Shown: positions 18,496 to 30,830 of the stretch, piece after piece
Numbering within the stretch: position 1 is the first letter of the stretch
Layout: each line of letters opens with the position of its first letter
Source: Prostheceraeus crozeri
Lineage: Eukaryota > Platyhelminthes > Polycladida > Euryleptidae
Length of the DNA: 64,000 nt
NCBI GenBank assembly: GCA_907163375.1
Contig: CAJQUW010010295.1
Span: 124,001 to 188,000, forward strand
Reading direction: 5' to 3'
Notes under the pieces: model-generated
What the model was told of the DNA's origin: nothing
The model's input: only the letters and a program-made list of their open reading frames with translations
The model's database searches: none
Made by a program: the position numbers and the translations under genes

Positions 18496-20700
18496 TTCTC
18501 CCGCATGAATTAAGAATCTTGAAATCTTTATATCTTCTTGTGCTGATTACCATTGAAACATTTGAAACAACTTTAACCCGACTATAGAGAGCAAACTAAA
18601 AGAAATCACATTAATTACCACAAAATCGTAAGCGCCCGATCCATGTTTTGTTTACTGTGTTTGTGTGACATGACCAAGACTTAACTTCATACATTTGCAT
18701 TCTCATCCGCAAACAGACTTCACTTTCAACTCGTGTTGATGATGTAAACACCGCGATTCATTCCATTCCTACACAATGGCATTCACACATTGCATACAGC
18801 CATGATTTAGAGGAGTGCAATAAGCAACCAAAAAAAGCTCGCTGTGCGATAACCAATCCACTAGTTGGTTGTCGCACGGGAGCTCTTGTTATCGTTCACT
18901 GTGCGATAAGTGGAAGATGCGAGGATTGTCAGACCGTCAAATTGTCACGTGATTGTAGCTCCGCACACAGTGGCGATATTGCGCAATTTGAAAAGTACTC
19001 GATGTTGCTGTCAGCACTGACTCATCTTTAAGTCTTTGAATGTATATTCCGGTAAGTTTATTTTCGCATCGGTCAGAAGCGCCTTGGTCCAGTGGAAATA
19101 CAAATCTCATCCTGCTGCTTGTGCTTCGGTGTCTTTTTGGCATTATTCTCCAACTTCTGCTGTCCTCAGTCAATCCCCATCGTAAACGGAAGCATCCGTC
19201 GTTGAAATTGAGCACATGGCGTGATTTGACGACTTGTACATGTAAGTGTTCAATATGATGCTCTTTAAACTTACTAACAAAAATAAACTTATTAGTATTT
19301 GTCTTTATATTATTAATGAGTTTTGTAAACAGTAGTCATGTTTGGAAAATGAACCTAGAATTTCTAGGGATGCATAGAACTTTTAGTGCATGAAAGAAAT
19401 GTGTATTGAATAAAAACTTTTTGTTTGATATATTATTAGCTATCCATTGGTTAGCATTAAAATTGAGTTCATGAACTCATGAATACAACTTTTAAACTAT
19501 GTACAGTGCACTGCATACATGTACTACATACTCATGCTGGATAGTAGGAAAGCATGTTATAGGTTACTCTTATAGCATTACGCACGTAGGCCTATAGACT
19601 AAGCAATGTAAATGTCAGATCAAATTTATCCCCATCTCGCGAATTCAGCCAGATAGTTCCACCGAATGCCATGACTTTCTGATAGATATCTTTGAGCAAT
19701 CAGATGACAACAAGTTCACCTCGCTTATGGACAGACTGACGTCCATAATGTAAATTACCGTCAAAAGATGATTCATGATAATTGCTACCTAGTTCAATGC
19801 ATACACGGTCTAGGTGTACTGTAGAATCTCAATTTGAAGAATTTATGCGTTTCGTATGGAATCTGAATATTTCTTGTCTCAAGTTTATTGCCACCAGTCC
19901 GCCGAAAGACGGACTCCTTAAATATCCTGAAGTGATGTTGATACCTTCGACATTGGTCCTACGAGTAAAAAAAGGTGATAATTTATACATGATCAAGATA
20001 TGCTCTTTACGCGTACGTAGATAATATTCAATTTTTCAACGATGCATACTCGGCAAGGTATAATGCTTTTCAATTAGAAAGTGGCTAGGTCGTTGCTAGA
20101 ATTCTGCATGACGCTTTCTTAAAAAGGAACCAACAAGAACAAATTTGCCCGACAAGTTAGAGTGAATATGATAGAACATTAATGACAATGTGACAATGTC
20201 GTCGATGCCTTGCCAATCTCTCTATCTACTGTGGTTCGAATTATCATGAATTCTCTGGGTTTCCCACCACGAGAACGTCTACAAAATGTCGTCTGGAGAC
20301 GCTGCTCAAATTCACTACGACATTGATTAGGAGTTGCAATTTGAAATATAAAGCAAGTTGGGTTTGAAGGTAAATATGATAGGCTACATTGATATTAATC
20401 ATATGAGTAGCAATCATGATTAACTGATCATTTTGAAATCCGATGAATCTTCCAGATATTTCACTATGTAGCCTATCTATGAAATACGATAAGCCTACAG
20501 AAAATTAAATAAGATAGAATGCATCTAAACCGAGATGAGAATTCATATAGCGGGTCGTCAATCGTCATGCTTTCCATGTACAGATCAGAAAGTAGGTACA
20601 TGTACATATACATGTAATTATATCCATTATTATTATATATTATTAATTAAAAAGCCAAATTTTGAGAAAAAGAAAAAAAATGTCACTAAAAAAGAAAAGT
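18496..20700. other. Intergenic DNA, no recognised gene
   Basis: A ~60-bp imperfect inverted repeat built on GTGCGATAA lies at ~18840-18910. Open frames at 18937-19258 have no recognised domain and no codon signal I can defend. Confidence 0.5.
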
Positions 20701-20995
20701 GTGAATTACAACCCGAGTCACACAGCCTCCATTTCTGCACCGATTTCGCTCGTTCATGCCTCATTATCCACATGGCATTGCCAAGCCCCCATCAGTAGTG
20801 GGAAATTTCAAAAATAATTTCTTGGCGCCACATAGCGCCCCAATTTCGGCTTATGTAAAAAATATCGCATTTCAGGGGAATGAGTTACAACCATAGAGTC
20901 ACCAAGCCGCCATTTCTACACTGATCTCGCTCCATGATGACTCATTGTGACCGGAGGGGCAATGCCAAGGCCCCATCAGTAGAAAGAAATTTCTT
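20700..20995 (+). repeat. Satellite-like dimer, ~180-bp unit
   Basis: Two related units begin near 20702 and 20881. Both run from a GARTTACAACC box through GAGTCAC, CATTTCT.CAC.GAT.TCGCTC and CATCAGTAG to GAAATTT. Two copies only; probably a piece of a dispersed tandem family. Confidence 0.65.
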
Positions 20996-22908
20996 CTGAT
21001 TATATTTAAAAGACTATATTTTAAAGATTATATTTACTTGCGTGCTTTGTGGTTGCATATACACTACATCCATGACAATATCCGGAACTCATGAAAAGTT
21101 TGCTGTTGCTGTTGAGTCAAAATCATTAGAAGATGGAGATGCAGGCGTTTTTGCAACATGTATGAAACACATGAAATATCCAATAGCTGATAATAAAATT
21201 TTAAATGCTCGTGAAGCTTTATTATTGAATACTTATTGAAAGAATTATATTGCGGAAAATTTCATCTAATCTTCCTAGAGATTTTTTGTATACATTCAGT
21301 TTATGACCATGCACTAAAATAAATGTGTGACATACATGTGTACATTTTCCTTTTACACTTATTGCGAGCAATGCATGTCAACGATATACAGTTTAATGTC
21401 AATGGAGCATTGGTTTAGTTGAGCAAAGCATAGGCCTACTTAGGTTTCGGTGGCCAGCAGTACGTTTTACATTGGAATACACTCAAAATTGAGATGAAAT
21501 AGTGGATCAGACGGGAAATAGGTCTGCTGCTGCCGAAAATAGCTGATCAAGGTCTCCTTGCTTTGTAGGCCTACATTGTTTCAAACATGGTTTCTTGCAT
21601 GCCTGTTAAACTGTGTCTACAAAAGACATCCCAGTAATTGATGAGCATGAATAGTAGGCTATAGACTAGTTGATAGGTACCCTGATATTTTGTTCAACTC
21701 GTGGGCAAATAGGACAAGTAAACCAACATGGATGTGCCCGGTTTAGCGTCCTTGGTTCCTCAGGCTTTGTGGTTGGACAGCATGTCGTGTCGATTCGTTG
21801 TTCGGATTGAGTTTCGCCACGCCCAACGATCCTGCGCAGTTCAGCAGTCGAGTCGCAGGTTACGGTATTCTTCCTCCACTCAGTGGATCCACTTTTTCTT
21901 CTGGCCTTCTTGGATGTTCGGGCCAGACAATTCCTACAATGTGATCTTCTTGAGCCACACCAGTCTGGCATTCGGTCTAAGCCATAGTATTTGATTCGAT
22001 TTGATCTTAGCGCACTTCTCAGATCCAGGATACCCAGGGCTTATCTCAGTTCTGTCACTGATCTTCATTTGCTCACTTTTACCGCACAGATCCTTCTTAT
22101 CATTGAGTTGATATTTCTCTCGAGTCTATTGATGTTTTCCATTTTCATGCAGTTTGCGACAAAAGAAATTTATGGTATGGCATGATTGTAATAGTGGACA
22201 TTCACATTATTTTCATCCTAACTAGTGCGTCAGTTAGTTTCAAGAGGTTTTAAATTTTAAATTGAATTGAGTAATAGAAAACAACATAATACATGTGCTT
22301 AACGCTTGTAAATAGATAACAAAATGTTAAACAAACGATAGTAAGTTTGTCAACTGGATTAAGAGTGAGACCGCGTGTCACGTGCTTTAATGTCGGCTGC
22401 ATGCGAGATATATAATGAAAACATGCCAGGTTGAAATTTCTGCACGTGATCCTCGCACATGTTGATGCATTTTGAAACTCATATGTACATACCTAGGCCT
22501 GCGGCATGGATCTGTTTCCATTAAGATTGACTATGTATCGGTATCGCACGAACGTTATATGAACATAGGCCTATATATGCAAGAAGGAACAAGTAAATTT
22601 ATGACCTCTAATAAGGAAGCTAGCTAACTAAATAAATGCAAAAATTAAATTTACCGCTTCTGTTGTCTACTTCAGACTTAAATAGAGATGCGTAAACAGA
22701 AAATGATGTTACCATAATGAACAACAATAAGGAAATGTCATTAAACCACGATAAGTGTATTTACTGTTGTTCAAGGGTTAGTATCGAATTTCCAGATTAG
22801 GTTATTAATACTGTGCATTTACATGTATGTGCTAATCCATCCTATTATTATATCAAATAATTCTTATCCTACACACATGATACTGGACCGCCTCTATTGT
22901 CCAAAAAA
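20996..22908. other. Intergenic DNA, no confident gene
   Basis: 21430-21520 is the inverted partner of 16080-16175. A minus-strand open frame at 21666-21971 is Cys/Arg-rich (CRNCLARTSKKARRKSG, CWFTCPICPRVE) and could be a fragment of a zinc-binding transposase or exon; I cannot place it. Confidence 0.45.
21430..21520 (-). repeat. Dispersed repeat, second (inverted) copy
   Basis: Reverse complement of the 16080-16175 repeat with a few differences. Confidence 0.65.
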
Positions 22909-22916
22909 GTCCACAG

Positions 22917-24329
22917 CAGTGGCGGGAACAGTTAATCGATTCCGCACGATTAATCGTGCGATGGAATCAATTGCGCGATTTTGAATGACCTGAAATCGTG
23001 CGATTTTTTGCAATGCGACTTCTCAATTAAATTTCCTTGATTAATTTCCTTGATAAAGCAATGTTTCTATTCACTCTTTCATCGTTTGAGATAATTGCAA
23101 TGCGCGGGTGCTCGCTCCTGAGATAATGTATGGCTAGACAAGAGTGTGAAATCTCTGTGGCAGTTCCCCACATATCATTAAACACGTTCGCCCTGGCCAT
23201 GCAGCATTTAGGGCCTATGCGAATCATAGGCCTACATGGTGTCAAGGCAGTCAAACATAGTAGGTCCCTATGATATTATATCTCCGCATTGCAATCATAT
23301 AAATACTCGTACATTGATAACAATGATTGCATTTAATATGTACACTATGAACACAATTGCCCTTGCAGATTTTCCAATTACGCAGATTCTAGATCTCCTG
23401 TTTACCTGGACATAGAAAAGAAATACGTCCTCAGACCTATTGAAGCACAAAACACAAAAATCCATGGCAGCAGTAGACGCTGCGCTTTTCTCCCTACAGA
23501 GGCTCGTCAGTACGGCCCGGATTTGCCTAAGGTAGCTTAAAATATCTGAAATGGTTGAGCAAGGGACTACACAACATAAAGGGATGTTCTGTGTTTATCT
23601 ATCCTGGCTACGGCGAGCGTCTGATAATCATAAAGATTATAGAGTGCCAATTCTAGATATTTTGAGATAGTCTTGGCCATTCCGAGGCGTACTGACGAAA
23701 CCTTGTAAGGTGAAACGCAGTATCTAAGGCTGTCATAGAATTTTGTGCTTGGAACTGTTCAAGTCTTAGAACATCTGTCTATTAGATTTGCCGATGTTTT
23801 GCAAACGTCATATGCCCAATAGTGTGATTGAATTGATGCACAATTATGCTTATCTCAGGGCTAATAGAAGAAACTGCAAATCCTTACGCTCCTACAGCTA
23901 TGTTCGATGAAATCTGATAGATAAAGACCAAGAGATTAAAAGAAACAAGACTGGAAAATAAAAATGTTAATAAGATACTTCATAGTACGATGCAGCCCTT
24001 GCAGTGCAATCTTGTCAATAGACTATCAAGACTTTTCATTCCTTGTTGCCTTGTTCTGATTTATTATGCTGTTTTCCCAAGCATTTATAAATAGAGAACC
24101 GTATTGATTGATAGGGTTGTTACAATGTCAGTCTAAATAAACTATGAGTGTCACATGCTCTCAATTTTGGAAATAATCACACTTTTAATGAAGAATGGTT
24201 TGGAAATGAGAAATAATGTTAGCTAGATTAACTGGAAACTTCTAGTGACCGTATCTCAAAGTAAGACTTAAACCCAATAGTTTTATTATGTCTATAATCT
24301 CAAAACATTCAGAATCGCGCCCGCCACTG
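22917..24329. mobile_element. Non-autonomous hAT element with perfect 8-bp target duplication
   Basis: The ends are CAGTGGCGGG (22917) and its inverse CCCGCCACTG (ending 24329), a typical hAT terminal repeat. Both sides carry the identical 8-bp GTCCACAG (22909-22916 and 24330-24337), the target duplication size for hAT. The 1.4-kb interior has no recognisable transposase, so it must have been moved by one supplied elsewhere. Near the left end is a GCACGATTAATCGTGC palindrome. Confidence 0.85.
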
Positions 24330-24404
24330 GTCCACAGGAATGTATAAAAACTCGTATTTAGATCGCCTTAATCAAACAATGCAATCATGAAAACAGAGAG
24401 CCCC

Positions 24405-24450
24405 TACCAGGAATCGAACCTGAGTAGTCCTCTAACTGGATGGCTGATGT
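24405..24450 (-). repeat. tRNA-like SINE fragment
   Basis: Read on the minus strand, GGTTCGATTCCTGGTAGGGG resembles a tRNA 3' half with a B box (GGTTCGATTCC). No matching 5' half with an A box could be placed, so it is not called a tRNA gene. Confidence 0.4.
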
Positions 24451-25350
24451 TCGCAGCACCTTGAAAGTCCACAGGTGTTTTACACTTTCATTATTCAAGC
24501 ATGATGAAAGTCATTAGCCTATTTATAATGTGACGACCGTAGATAACTAAGATAAGCACTACTGTGTGGTACCGTGTAAATTTTGGAGAGCGTTTTTAGA
24601 GTTCTACCGGGATTGATTTCGTAAGAACATTCAAAAATATCAGGCTTTTGATAGAAACATTGTAATACCGTGAGGAGATGTCATTATTTCGGAATTCTCT
24701 ATCAGCTTATTTCACAGTAAAATACACACTTGGTAATAAGCGTCTATTAAATGCAGCCCCCCCCCCCCACAATTAAAGTATGAGGTTTGTAATCAAAAGA
24801 TTTCTTTGATCTAGTTTTCTCAATACTTGACCAAAATTACCGAAACGGACTTCGGTTAAATTGAAATTTTATGGAGAACACGATCGCATTATTCATTTTG
24901 TAATCAGAATCAAAACGTTTTTTCTGAAAATCATCTGAAATGTTTTTTCAGATCCATTTGAGAGCACAGCGGTTTTGAACTGAGTGTAATGATAGAAACC
25001 GAGAAGCCATTTAGCTCGGCAGAAAATGGCCGTAAAACCGTGCTCTGTCTGAACACGGGTGATGCAGTTCAGATGGATTTTCTAATTAATGAAATGTTGA
25101 TCTTACCGTTAAGAATCAGGGAACAAAGTTAAAATACCTCTATGATCGAAACTCATTCATTTCTTAACATAATTGTTGAATTTTTCAAGTTATAGCTTCA
25201 GCACATAGAAATCGATTCAATGTGCTCCATCACACTTGCAAAGAAGTAGCACTTTTCATACCTGACAGTCTCACAACTGTGAATGCAAGTGAATTATAAC
25301 ACGATGAGCTGTGACTTCTTACACCGCTACTGTGCGACAATTTAAAACTT
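24451..25350. other. Intergenic DNA with poly-C tract
   Basis: A run of 12 C lies at 24757-24768. An inverted copy of the GTTCAGACAGA...ACGGTTTTA motif seen at 15641 lies near 25035-25060. Nothing else is recognised. Confidence 0.5.
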
Positions 25351-25722
25351 GGTACTTCTATTCTTCCCCCCCCCCACATTTCTGTTGTTGACACTCGGAG
25401 GTGTTGCATCGTCAACGAGATTCTCTTGCTCCTACCTGTTCTCACTGACATGGCATAACTTTGAGTGTGTAAAACTCCTCTTATCTGACTTGTAGAACAT
25501 TTACAGCCTCGGAATTAGACAACTGCTCGTCATTTGTCTGTAGGCAACAATCACACGAAGTTCATGATCACAGTTGTACCTTGTATTCTAACTGAGTATC
25601 CAAGGTACCAATCCTTCATCCCAGGGATCAAGTAAGACTTCTCAGTCCTATTGTAGTGTCACTCAGTGACAGATCAAGTCTATTCTAAACCCAATGTGAC
25701 TAAGTTTGGCGAAATTTGATGA
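25351..25722 (+). repeat. Dispersed ~370-bp repeat, copy 1
   Basis: From CTATTCTTCCCC to GGCGAAATTTGATGAT, this matches 52690-53610 with small differences, except that the second copy is interrupted by ~550 bp of other DNA. It contains a C-rich tract at ~25368-25376. Confidence 0.8.
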
Positions 25723-25984
25723 TTTTGGAAAACTTAAGAAAATGTGGGGGGAAAGAGAAGTACCTAAAACTTTCCAACAACTTAAAAAATTGAAAAAATT
25801 GAAACCAACAAAATGACAGTTAAAAGATCTGCAATTTTGGTGTTCATAGAAATTCACTTTTTACTTTAGAACTTTCATCTAACTGTCATTAAGCAAAGAA
25901 TGTGCATACGTTCCAACTAATTTTTCAGAAGATCGCGTGTAGCAGGATTCGATGATGTCATTTTGACGTATTCTGACATCAAAA

Positions 25985-27414
25985 CATTAAATAATAATAA
26001 TAATAATAATATATTTGCTGGTAATCAAAAGTTATGTCACAAACAGTATTCAAGGAAAATGTCAGCAAAATGGGAGCCCTTAACGACTTACAGAAAAGTA
26101 TCAGGGTTAGATGTGTGAATGATGGAGGTGTCACCAAATGTCTTTTCGTTGAAAATAAGCTGAAACTGAAGATTTAAAGTCTTTAACAGTTTGGACGTTG
26201 GCTTCCGCTGATGATAGTTCATTCCAATATTTTATCACATCAACTGTGAAAAAATGAGTACGGTGCATATGGTGAGAAGTTGGAATGAGAATTCGAATTT
26301 GGCTTTCACGACCGGGTCTTCGAGAAATTTCAAAAAGTCTGAAGGGTTGAGGCACGTCATATTGTTCAACAGTTTAAACAAGAATATGAGCTTATAACGA
26401 GTTCTCCGCGCGGATAATGATAGGAGACCAAGGTTTAATAGACGATTACGATAGCTAAGCCCTTGTAGTTTGAAGAAGAATCGAGTAAAGCGTGTCTGCA
26501 CATTCTCAATATGATCGATGGTACTTTTATGAAAAGGGCACCAAATAATACAACCAGATTCCAAAATTGTCCAAACATATGACTTATAAGCGGTCAGTAA
26601 CAGAATGCTATCACATGATAAAAATGTCTTCTTAATCATTCCTAAAATCATATTGGCTTTAGCAATCATACTTGAAATATGACCGGAGAAGTTGAACGGT
26701 AGAGTTATGACGATGCCAAGGTCTTTAAATTCACTTACATTTTGAAGTGTATCACCATTGATTATGTAATTTGCGCAGTTCAACCTACCGGAGCTCATGG
26801 TTTTTGCATTTAGAAGCATTTATCTGTAGGGAATTCTCGAGTGACCAAAGTTCTACATTTGCGATATCTGCTTGTAAGTTAGAGGATGCTGATTTTTGAG
26901 AAGTGTAGTCAGTATCAAATGCTATGAATAACTTAACGTCAGCATACTTAAGAATGATAGAATGCTCAATATAATTGTCGATATCGTTCACAAACATGAG
27001 AAATAATAGGGGCCCAAGAACAGAACCCTGGATGACTCCACTATTGATATTTTTCGGGAGTGATTATGTACCTCGAATGCGTACTCGCTGCTGTCTTCCG
27101 TTCAGATAATCAGCAATCCATTTGAAAAGGTTACCTCCTATACCATAGGCTTTGATCTTCTGAAGTAGAATATCATGCGGTACTTTATCGAAAGCTCGTG
27201 TAAAATCGATGAAAGCAGAGTCAACACAGAGGCTATTATCGAGATTTTCGGAAACAAAATTGAAAAACGTTAATGCTGCTGTCTCTGTAGAGCTACCCTT
27301 AAGGAAGCCGTGTTGAGGTTTCTTTAAAATGTTATTGCTTAAAAGAAAGTTGAAAATGTCAGAGGATACCAGGCGCTCCATTATTCTGCAGACACAACTG
27401 GAAACGGCTATTGG
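25985..27414 (-). mobile_element. LINE retrotransposon, 3' part (CR1/Jockey-like)
   Basis: Reverse-transcriptase blocks appear in order on the minus strand: QHGFLKGSSTETAALTFF, then AFIDFTRAFDKVPHDILL, then LFKWIADYLNGRQQRVRI (27381-27064). FVNDIDNYI follows, and the catalytic box reads YADVKLF instead of YADD. Beyond it is the post-RT region (FKDLGIVI, then IENVQTRFTRFFF, then YWNELSS). The frame shifts several times, so it is dead. The 3' end carries an (AAT)n tail (25989-26010 on plus). Its upstream part continues at 35912, the two parts being separated by large element A. Confidence 0.85.
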
Positions 27415-28455
27415 AGATTTTCAATGACGCAAGTCGGACAATTTGACGCAGAAAACCATTTTTACCAACTGAATTCGTCACTTCAGATACGTGACATGAT
27501 GCAAGTCGGTCTTTATGACGCAAATGGTATATTAGACGCAATAAGTATATTTGACTCAAGCTGAAGTAAATGAAAATTGAAGTCAGACTTTTTGACGCAG
27601 TTCGTATATTTGACTCAAAATCATGAAATAAATTCTGAAAACTTCCTGACGCGTCCGAACAATTTGACGCATTTGGTATATTTGACTCAAAAACGATCGA
27701 TAATGCAATGCGGTATATTAATATCTAAATATACGGTCAGAAGTTCTCTCAACAATATTATGCATGGAATAAAGCTATTATCTCAAAAGAACAAGTCAAC
27801 ATGGAATCAAATAGGCCTATATCAAATGATGCCCAAGATTGACAATCTTAGTTCAGACAGCGGTTCATGGTAAATTTTGCACAACAGAAATATGGCGATC
27901 ATGCTTTCTTCCAATTCAATGTTATCCACTGTTAGAATTATTTGTCAAGATAATTTGCTTTATTAAGTTCCAATGATCATCACACTATAAATGAGCTAAT
28001 CGCAGGAGCAATTTTCTGTCATCTGGAACATTCATCGTAATCGAAATATAATTTGCAGAATGTTAGAATCGATTAATTAGAAAATTGCCATCTCATGTCA
28101 AGTAATGAGACCGAAAAGTTGACACTCTGTTTATCAGGAGGGCAACGACATGCCCTGAATAGTAGGCCTTGCCTACATTCTTTGGTTTATTCACGGGATC
28201 GTCAAGTAGGCAAGTCATTCCTTGAAAATGCATGAAACTGAAGGCAGGACTTGTGGAATTGAAACTGAGAAATTGTTTAGGTCTAATTTTTGGAATGTGA
28301 ATTTAGCAAGGAAGTGGAGGGGAGCACAGTATGGAAGTTGCAATATCCGAAAGCAATGGACCTATTGTCAATAAGATCTTTGTGAAGGGATATAACAGCA
28401 GAGCATTTATAGGCCTCACACCAAGTGAGAAAAAATTAGAGGAAAAACTTGATAA

Positions 28456-28566
28456 CAATAACAAATATGAATGTTCATATTTGTTATTCTTGTCCTAGAT
28501 ATTAGATTATTGTCCTAGATTAGATTAGGTATTAGATTGTATCAGATTATTGTCCTAGATTATTGT
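28456..28566. repeat. Local palindrome and short tandem repeats unique to copy A
   Basis: AACAAATATGAA-TG-TTCATATTTGTT is a perfect inverted repeat, followed by several GATTATTGTCCTAGATTA units. Copy B has a simple uninterrupted sequence here (~41280-41310), so this looks like templated or slippage insertion in A. Confidence 0.7.
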
Positions 28567-28984
28567 TAGGACAAAGAACAAGAATAGAAGGATATCAGCA
28601 GATGTCACTTCCCTTTCAGACTATGGTTTTCAATGATTTTTGTTATTTTCTTGATATTGATATTTATGAATTGAAGCCAAAATAGGCTACCAAAATTCAC
28701 TCAAAGCCTTCGATAGGGCTCTGAGGTTCTTAAAGATATTTTTATATGCTGGGATTAGAAAATGAGAGAATCTAAGAAAACAAGAAATCGCAGTGGGCTG
28801 CAATGGTATGAATACACATGTAGAGATACGATAATTAGACTTCTAAAATATCTGTCACATGCATGTGCAGATATCATCATTACGAGAAAACATTACTGTC
28901 TACTTTCGTCTACATTGTACCATAGCTAAGTTGCGCACAATGATGATGCACTGCATGTCGCCTTCTTTAAATCGCACCCCTCCG

Positions 28985-29260
28985 AGCAAACGGATACCCG
29001 ATCAGCATCTTATAGTTTCTCCGGATATCCACGGATCTTCACGGCGGAACGGATGCACACCATTATTTCTACGCCAGGAGCCGCTTGGATATCCAGTCTA
29101 TCTCCGCGGATAACAAATTTTTATCCCAAGGAGATCCGCATCTTATAAGCGGATATGTTTGATATCCAACCGATATCTGGTTCGTTGTTTCTGACGGATA
29201 TCCCTGCTATCGGCTGTGCATTCTGGCTATCCGCCTGGCATCCCTTTGTTAACAATGGAT
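28985..29260 (+). repeat. GATATCC-motif cluster in copy A (also ~41715-41990 in B)
   Basis: About a dozen CGGATA/TATCCG or GGATATCC words in both orientations occur within 280 bp. They are conserved in copy B, so they predate the duplication. They could be the remains of a smaller foldback element. Confidence 0.55.
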
Positions 29261-29329
29261 ATGTAGCAATCGCGACTTCGATGTCAGTTTGCTATTAAAT
29301 CAAAAAAGTTATCAGCTAGCCAAGCTGCT

Positions 29330-29772
29330 GTATTATTATCCAATCTTACAAATTTTCACCGATATGACGGCCTGTTCACGTAAAAAGGATTTTCAAATTA
29401 CATCTTACATAAAAATCAAAATATCAATGTCTGATAAGTTGAACATTCATCTTTGTTATTGAGGCTTGGTTTCATAGATTTTATTAATATGGCCTCTCTG
29501 AAACGTAGGTTAATGCTGTTTGTATCAAACGCTATCATTTTGACTGTAAACGGGAAAGCTATGATAGGATAGCAACTTAGGTGATGTTTGAGTACACTTG
29601 AGTCTTTCTTTGTGGCATGTTCTTTAATGCGTGTATGGAGTGAACGGACTGTACTCTCGATATAATTACTTTTACACGTTTTGCATGTTATTTCATACAC
29701 TACCATAGCTCTCAAACAGATGTTGCTGTCAGCAATAACGCACTGATTCAATTTACACTTATGTTTGGAATG
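29330..29772 (-). pseudogene. Penelope-like element 3' fragment (GIY-YIG endonuclease), inverted arm in copy A
   Basis: The minus-strand open frame 29416-29751 encodes VVYEITCKTCKSNYIEST, then TRIKEHATKKDSSVLKHHL and FREAILIKSMKPSLNNKDE. This is the Cys-containing GIY-YIG endonuclease typical of the C-terminus of Penelope-like retroelements. The reverse-transcriptase domain is absent. The arm is inverted relative to 30340-30830, including ~120 bp of 3' flank (ACAGGCCGTCATATCGGTGA). The GIY is YIE here versus YIG in the plus arm. Confidence 0.75.
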
Positions 29773-29875
29773 TGATTTTCTAGATTAGCCAGAGACTACC
29801 AAGATATCCATATAGTCCCTTGAATTGCTCATTCATAGATTTCGCGATACAACCAAAAATTTTATAATGAAGATT

Positions 29876-29942
29876 ACCTTTCAAATGACATCTTGGTCGG
29901 CGCGTAGCGCCAGACGATTTAGGCTGGTCATTTGAAAGGTAA
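29876..29942. repeat. Small hairpin element in copy A
   Basis: TTACCTTTCAAATGACA and its inverse TGGTCATTTGAAAGGTAA flank GGCGC-GTA-GCGCC. Right-half relatives occur at ~31658-31697 and in copy B at ~43840-43880. Confidence 0.7.
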
Positions 29943-30224
29943 TATATGCATTGTTACTGAACCTAAAATCTATGACATCAAAAATCCAAGATTTTGATCT
30001 GCAAAAGACTCAAATTTATGATAATTTTATACATAGCCCATACAGCTCAGAACATTGAAGTAGCCTATGTAAAGCTTGAGATATCTACGAGGTGATGTTT
30101 GAGTACACTTGAGTCTTTGTTTGTGGCATGTTCTTTAATGCGTGTATGGAGTGAACGGACTGTACTCCGATATAATTATGATAATATATAATATATAACA
30201 ACGAAAGAGAAATACTTCTTTTAT

Positions 30225-30830
30225 TTGCAAATTCCTTTCCTATCTGATTGCTTCGATAACAAGGTGTTAAGAATTTTTCGTAATCTTGACTTACCTGTGC
30301 GCGTATCCCATCAGTCGTACACACTACGAATGGCTTTGAGAAAATCACATTCCAAACATAAGTGTAAATTGAATCAGTGCGTTATTGCTGACAGCAACAT
30401 CTGCTTGAGAGCTATGGTAGTGTATGAAATAACATGCAAAACGTGTAAAAGTAATTATATCGGGAGTACAGTCCGTTCACTCCATACACGCATTAAAGAA
30501 CATGCCACAAAGAAAGACTCAAGTGTACTCAAACATCACCTAAGTTGCTCTCCTAACATAGCTTTCCCGTTTACAGTCAAAATGATAGCGTTTGATACAA
30601 ACAGCATTAACCTACGTTTCAGAGAGGCCATATTAATAAAATCTATGAAACCAAGCCTCAATAACAAAGATGAATGTTCAACTTATCAGACATTGATATT
30701 TTGATTTTTATGTAAGATGTAATTTGAAAATCCTTTTTACGTGAACAGGCCGTCATATCGGTGAAAATTTGTAAGATTGGATAATAATGCAGCAGCTTGG
30801 CTAACTGACAACTATTTTGATTCAATTTAA
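30225..30830 (+). pseudogene. Penelope-like element 3' fragment, direct arm in copy A
   Basis: The open frame 30225-30704 encodes LRMALRKSHSKHKCKLNQC, then VVYEITCKTCKSNYIGST and the same GIY-YIG nuclease through MKPSLNNKDECSTYQTLIF. It is the better preserved arm and retains a linker upstream of the nuclease (CDKCK-like Cys-Lys-rich part). A short inverted piece of the same nuclease lies at ~30094-30178. No reverse transcriptase is found upstream. The paired inverted arms recall the inverted or partial tandem organisation Penelope-like elements often show after insertion. Confidence 0.75.

Noticed and set aside
18937-19258. Overlapping open frames as a possible host exon
   Set aside because: No domain, no splice signals that I could defend, and similar lengths of open frame occur by chance nearby.
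21666-21971. Cys/Arg-rich minus-strand open frame as a zinc-finger gene
   Set aside because: Cys spacing fits no finger I know and there is no start context or neighbour support; left as unassigned.
24405-24450. Minus-strand tRNA gene
   Set aside because: Only a 3' half with a B box is visible; no cloverleaf could be drawn.
15583-25063. A single ~9.5-kb element bounded by inverted GTTCAGACAGA motifs
   Set aside because: The motif occurs twice at the left, similarity is short, and the interval contains independently bounded elements; a chance pairing of dispersed ends is more likely.
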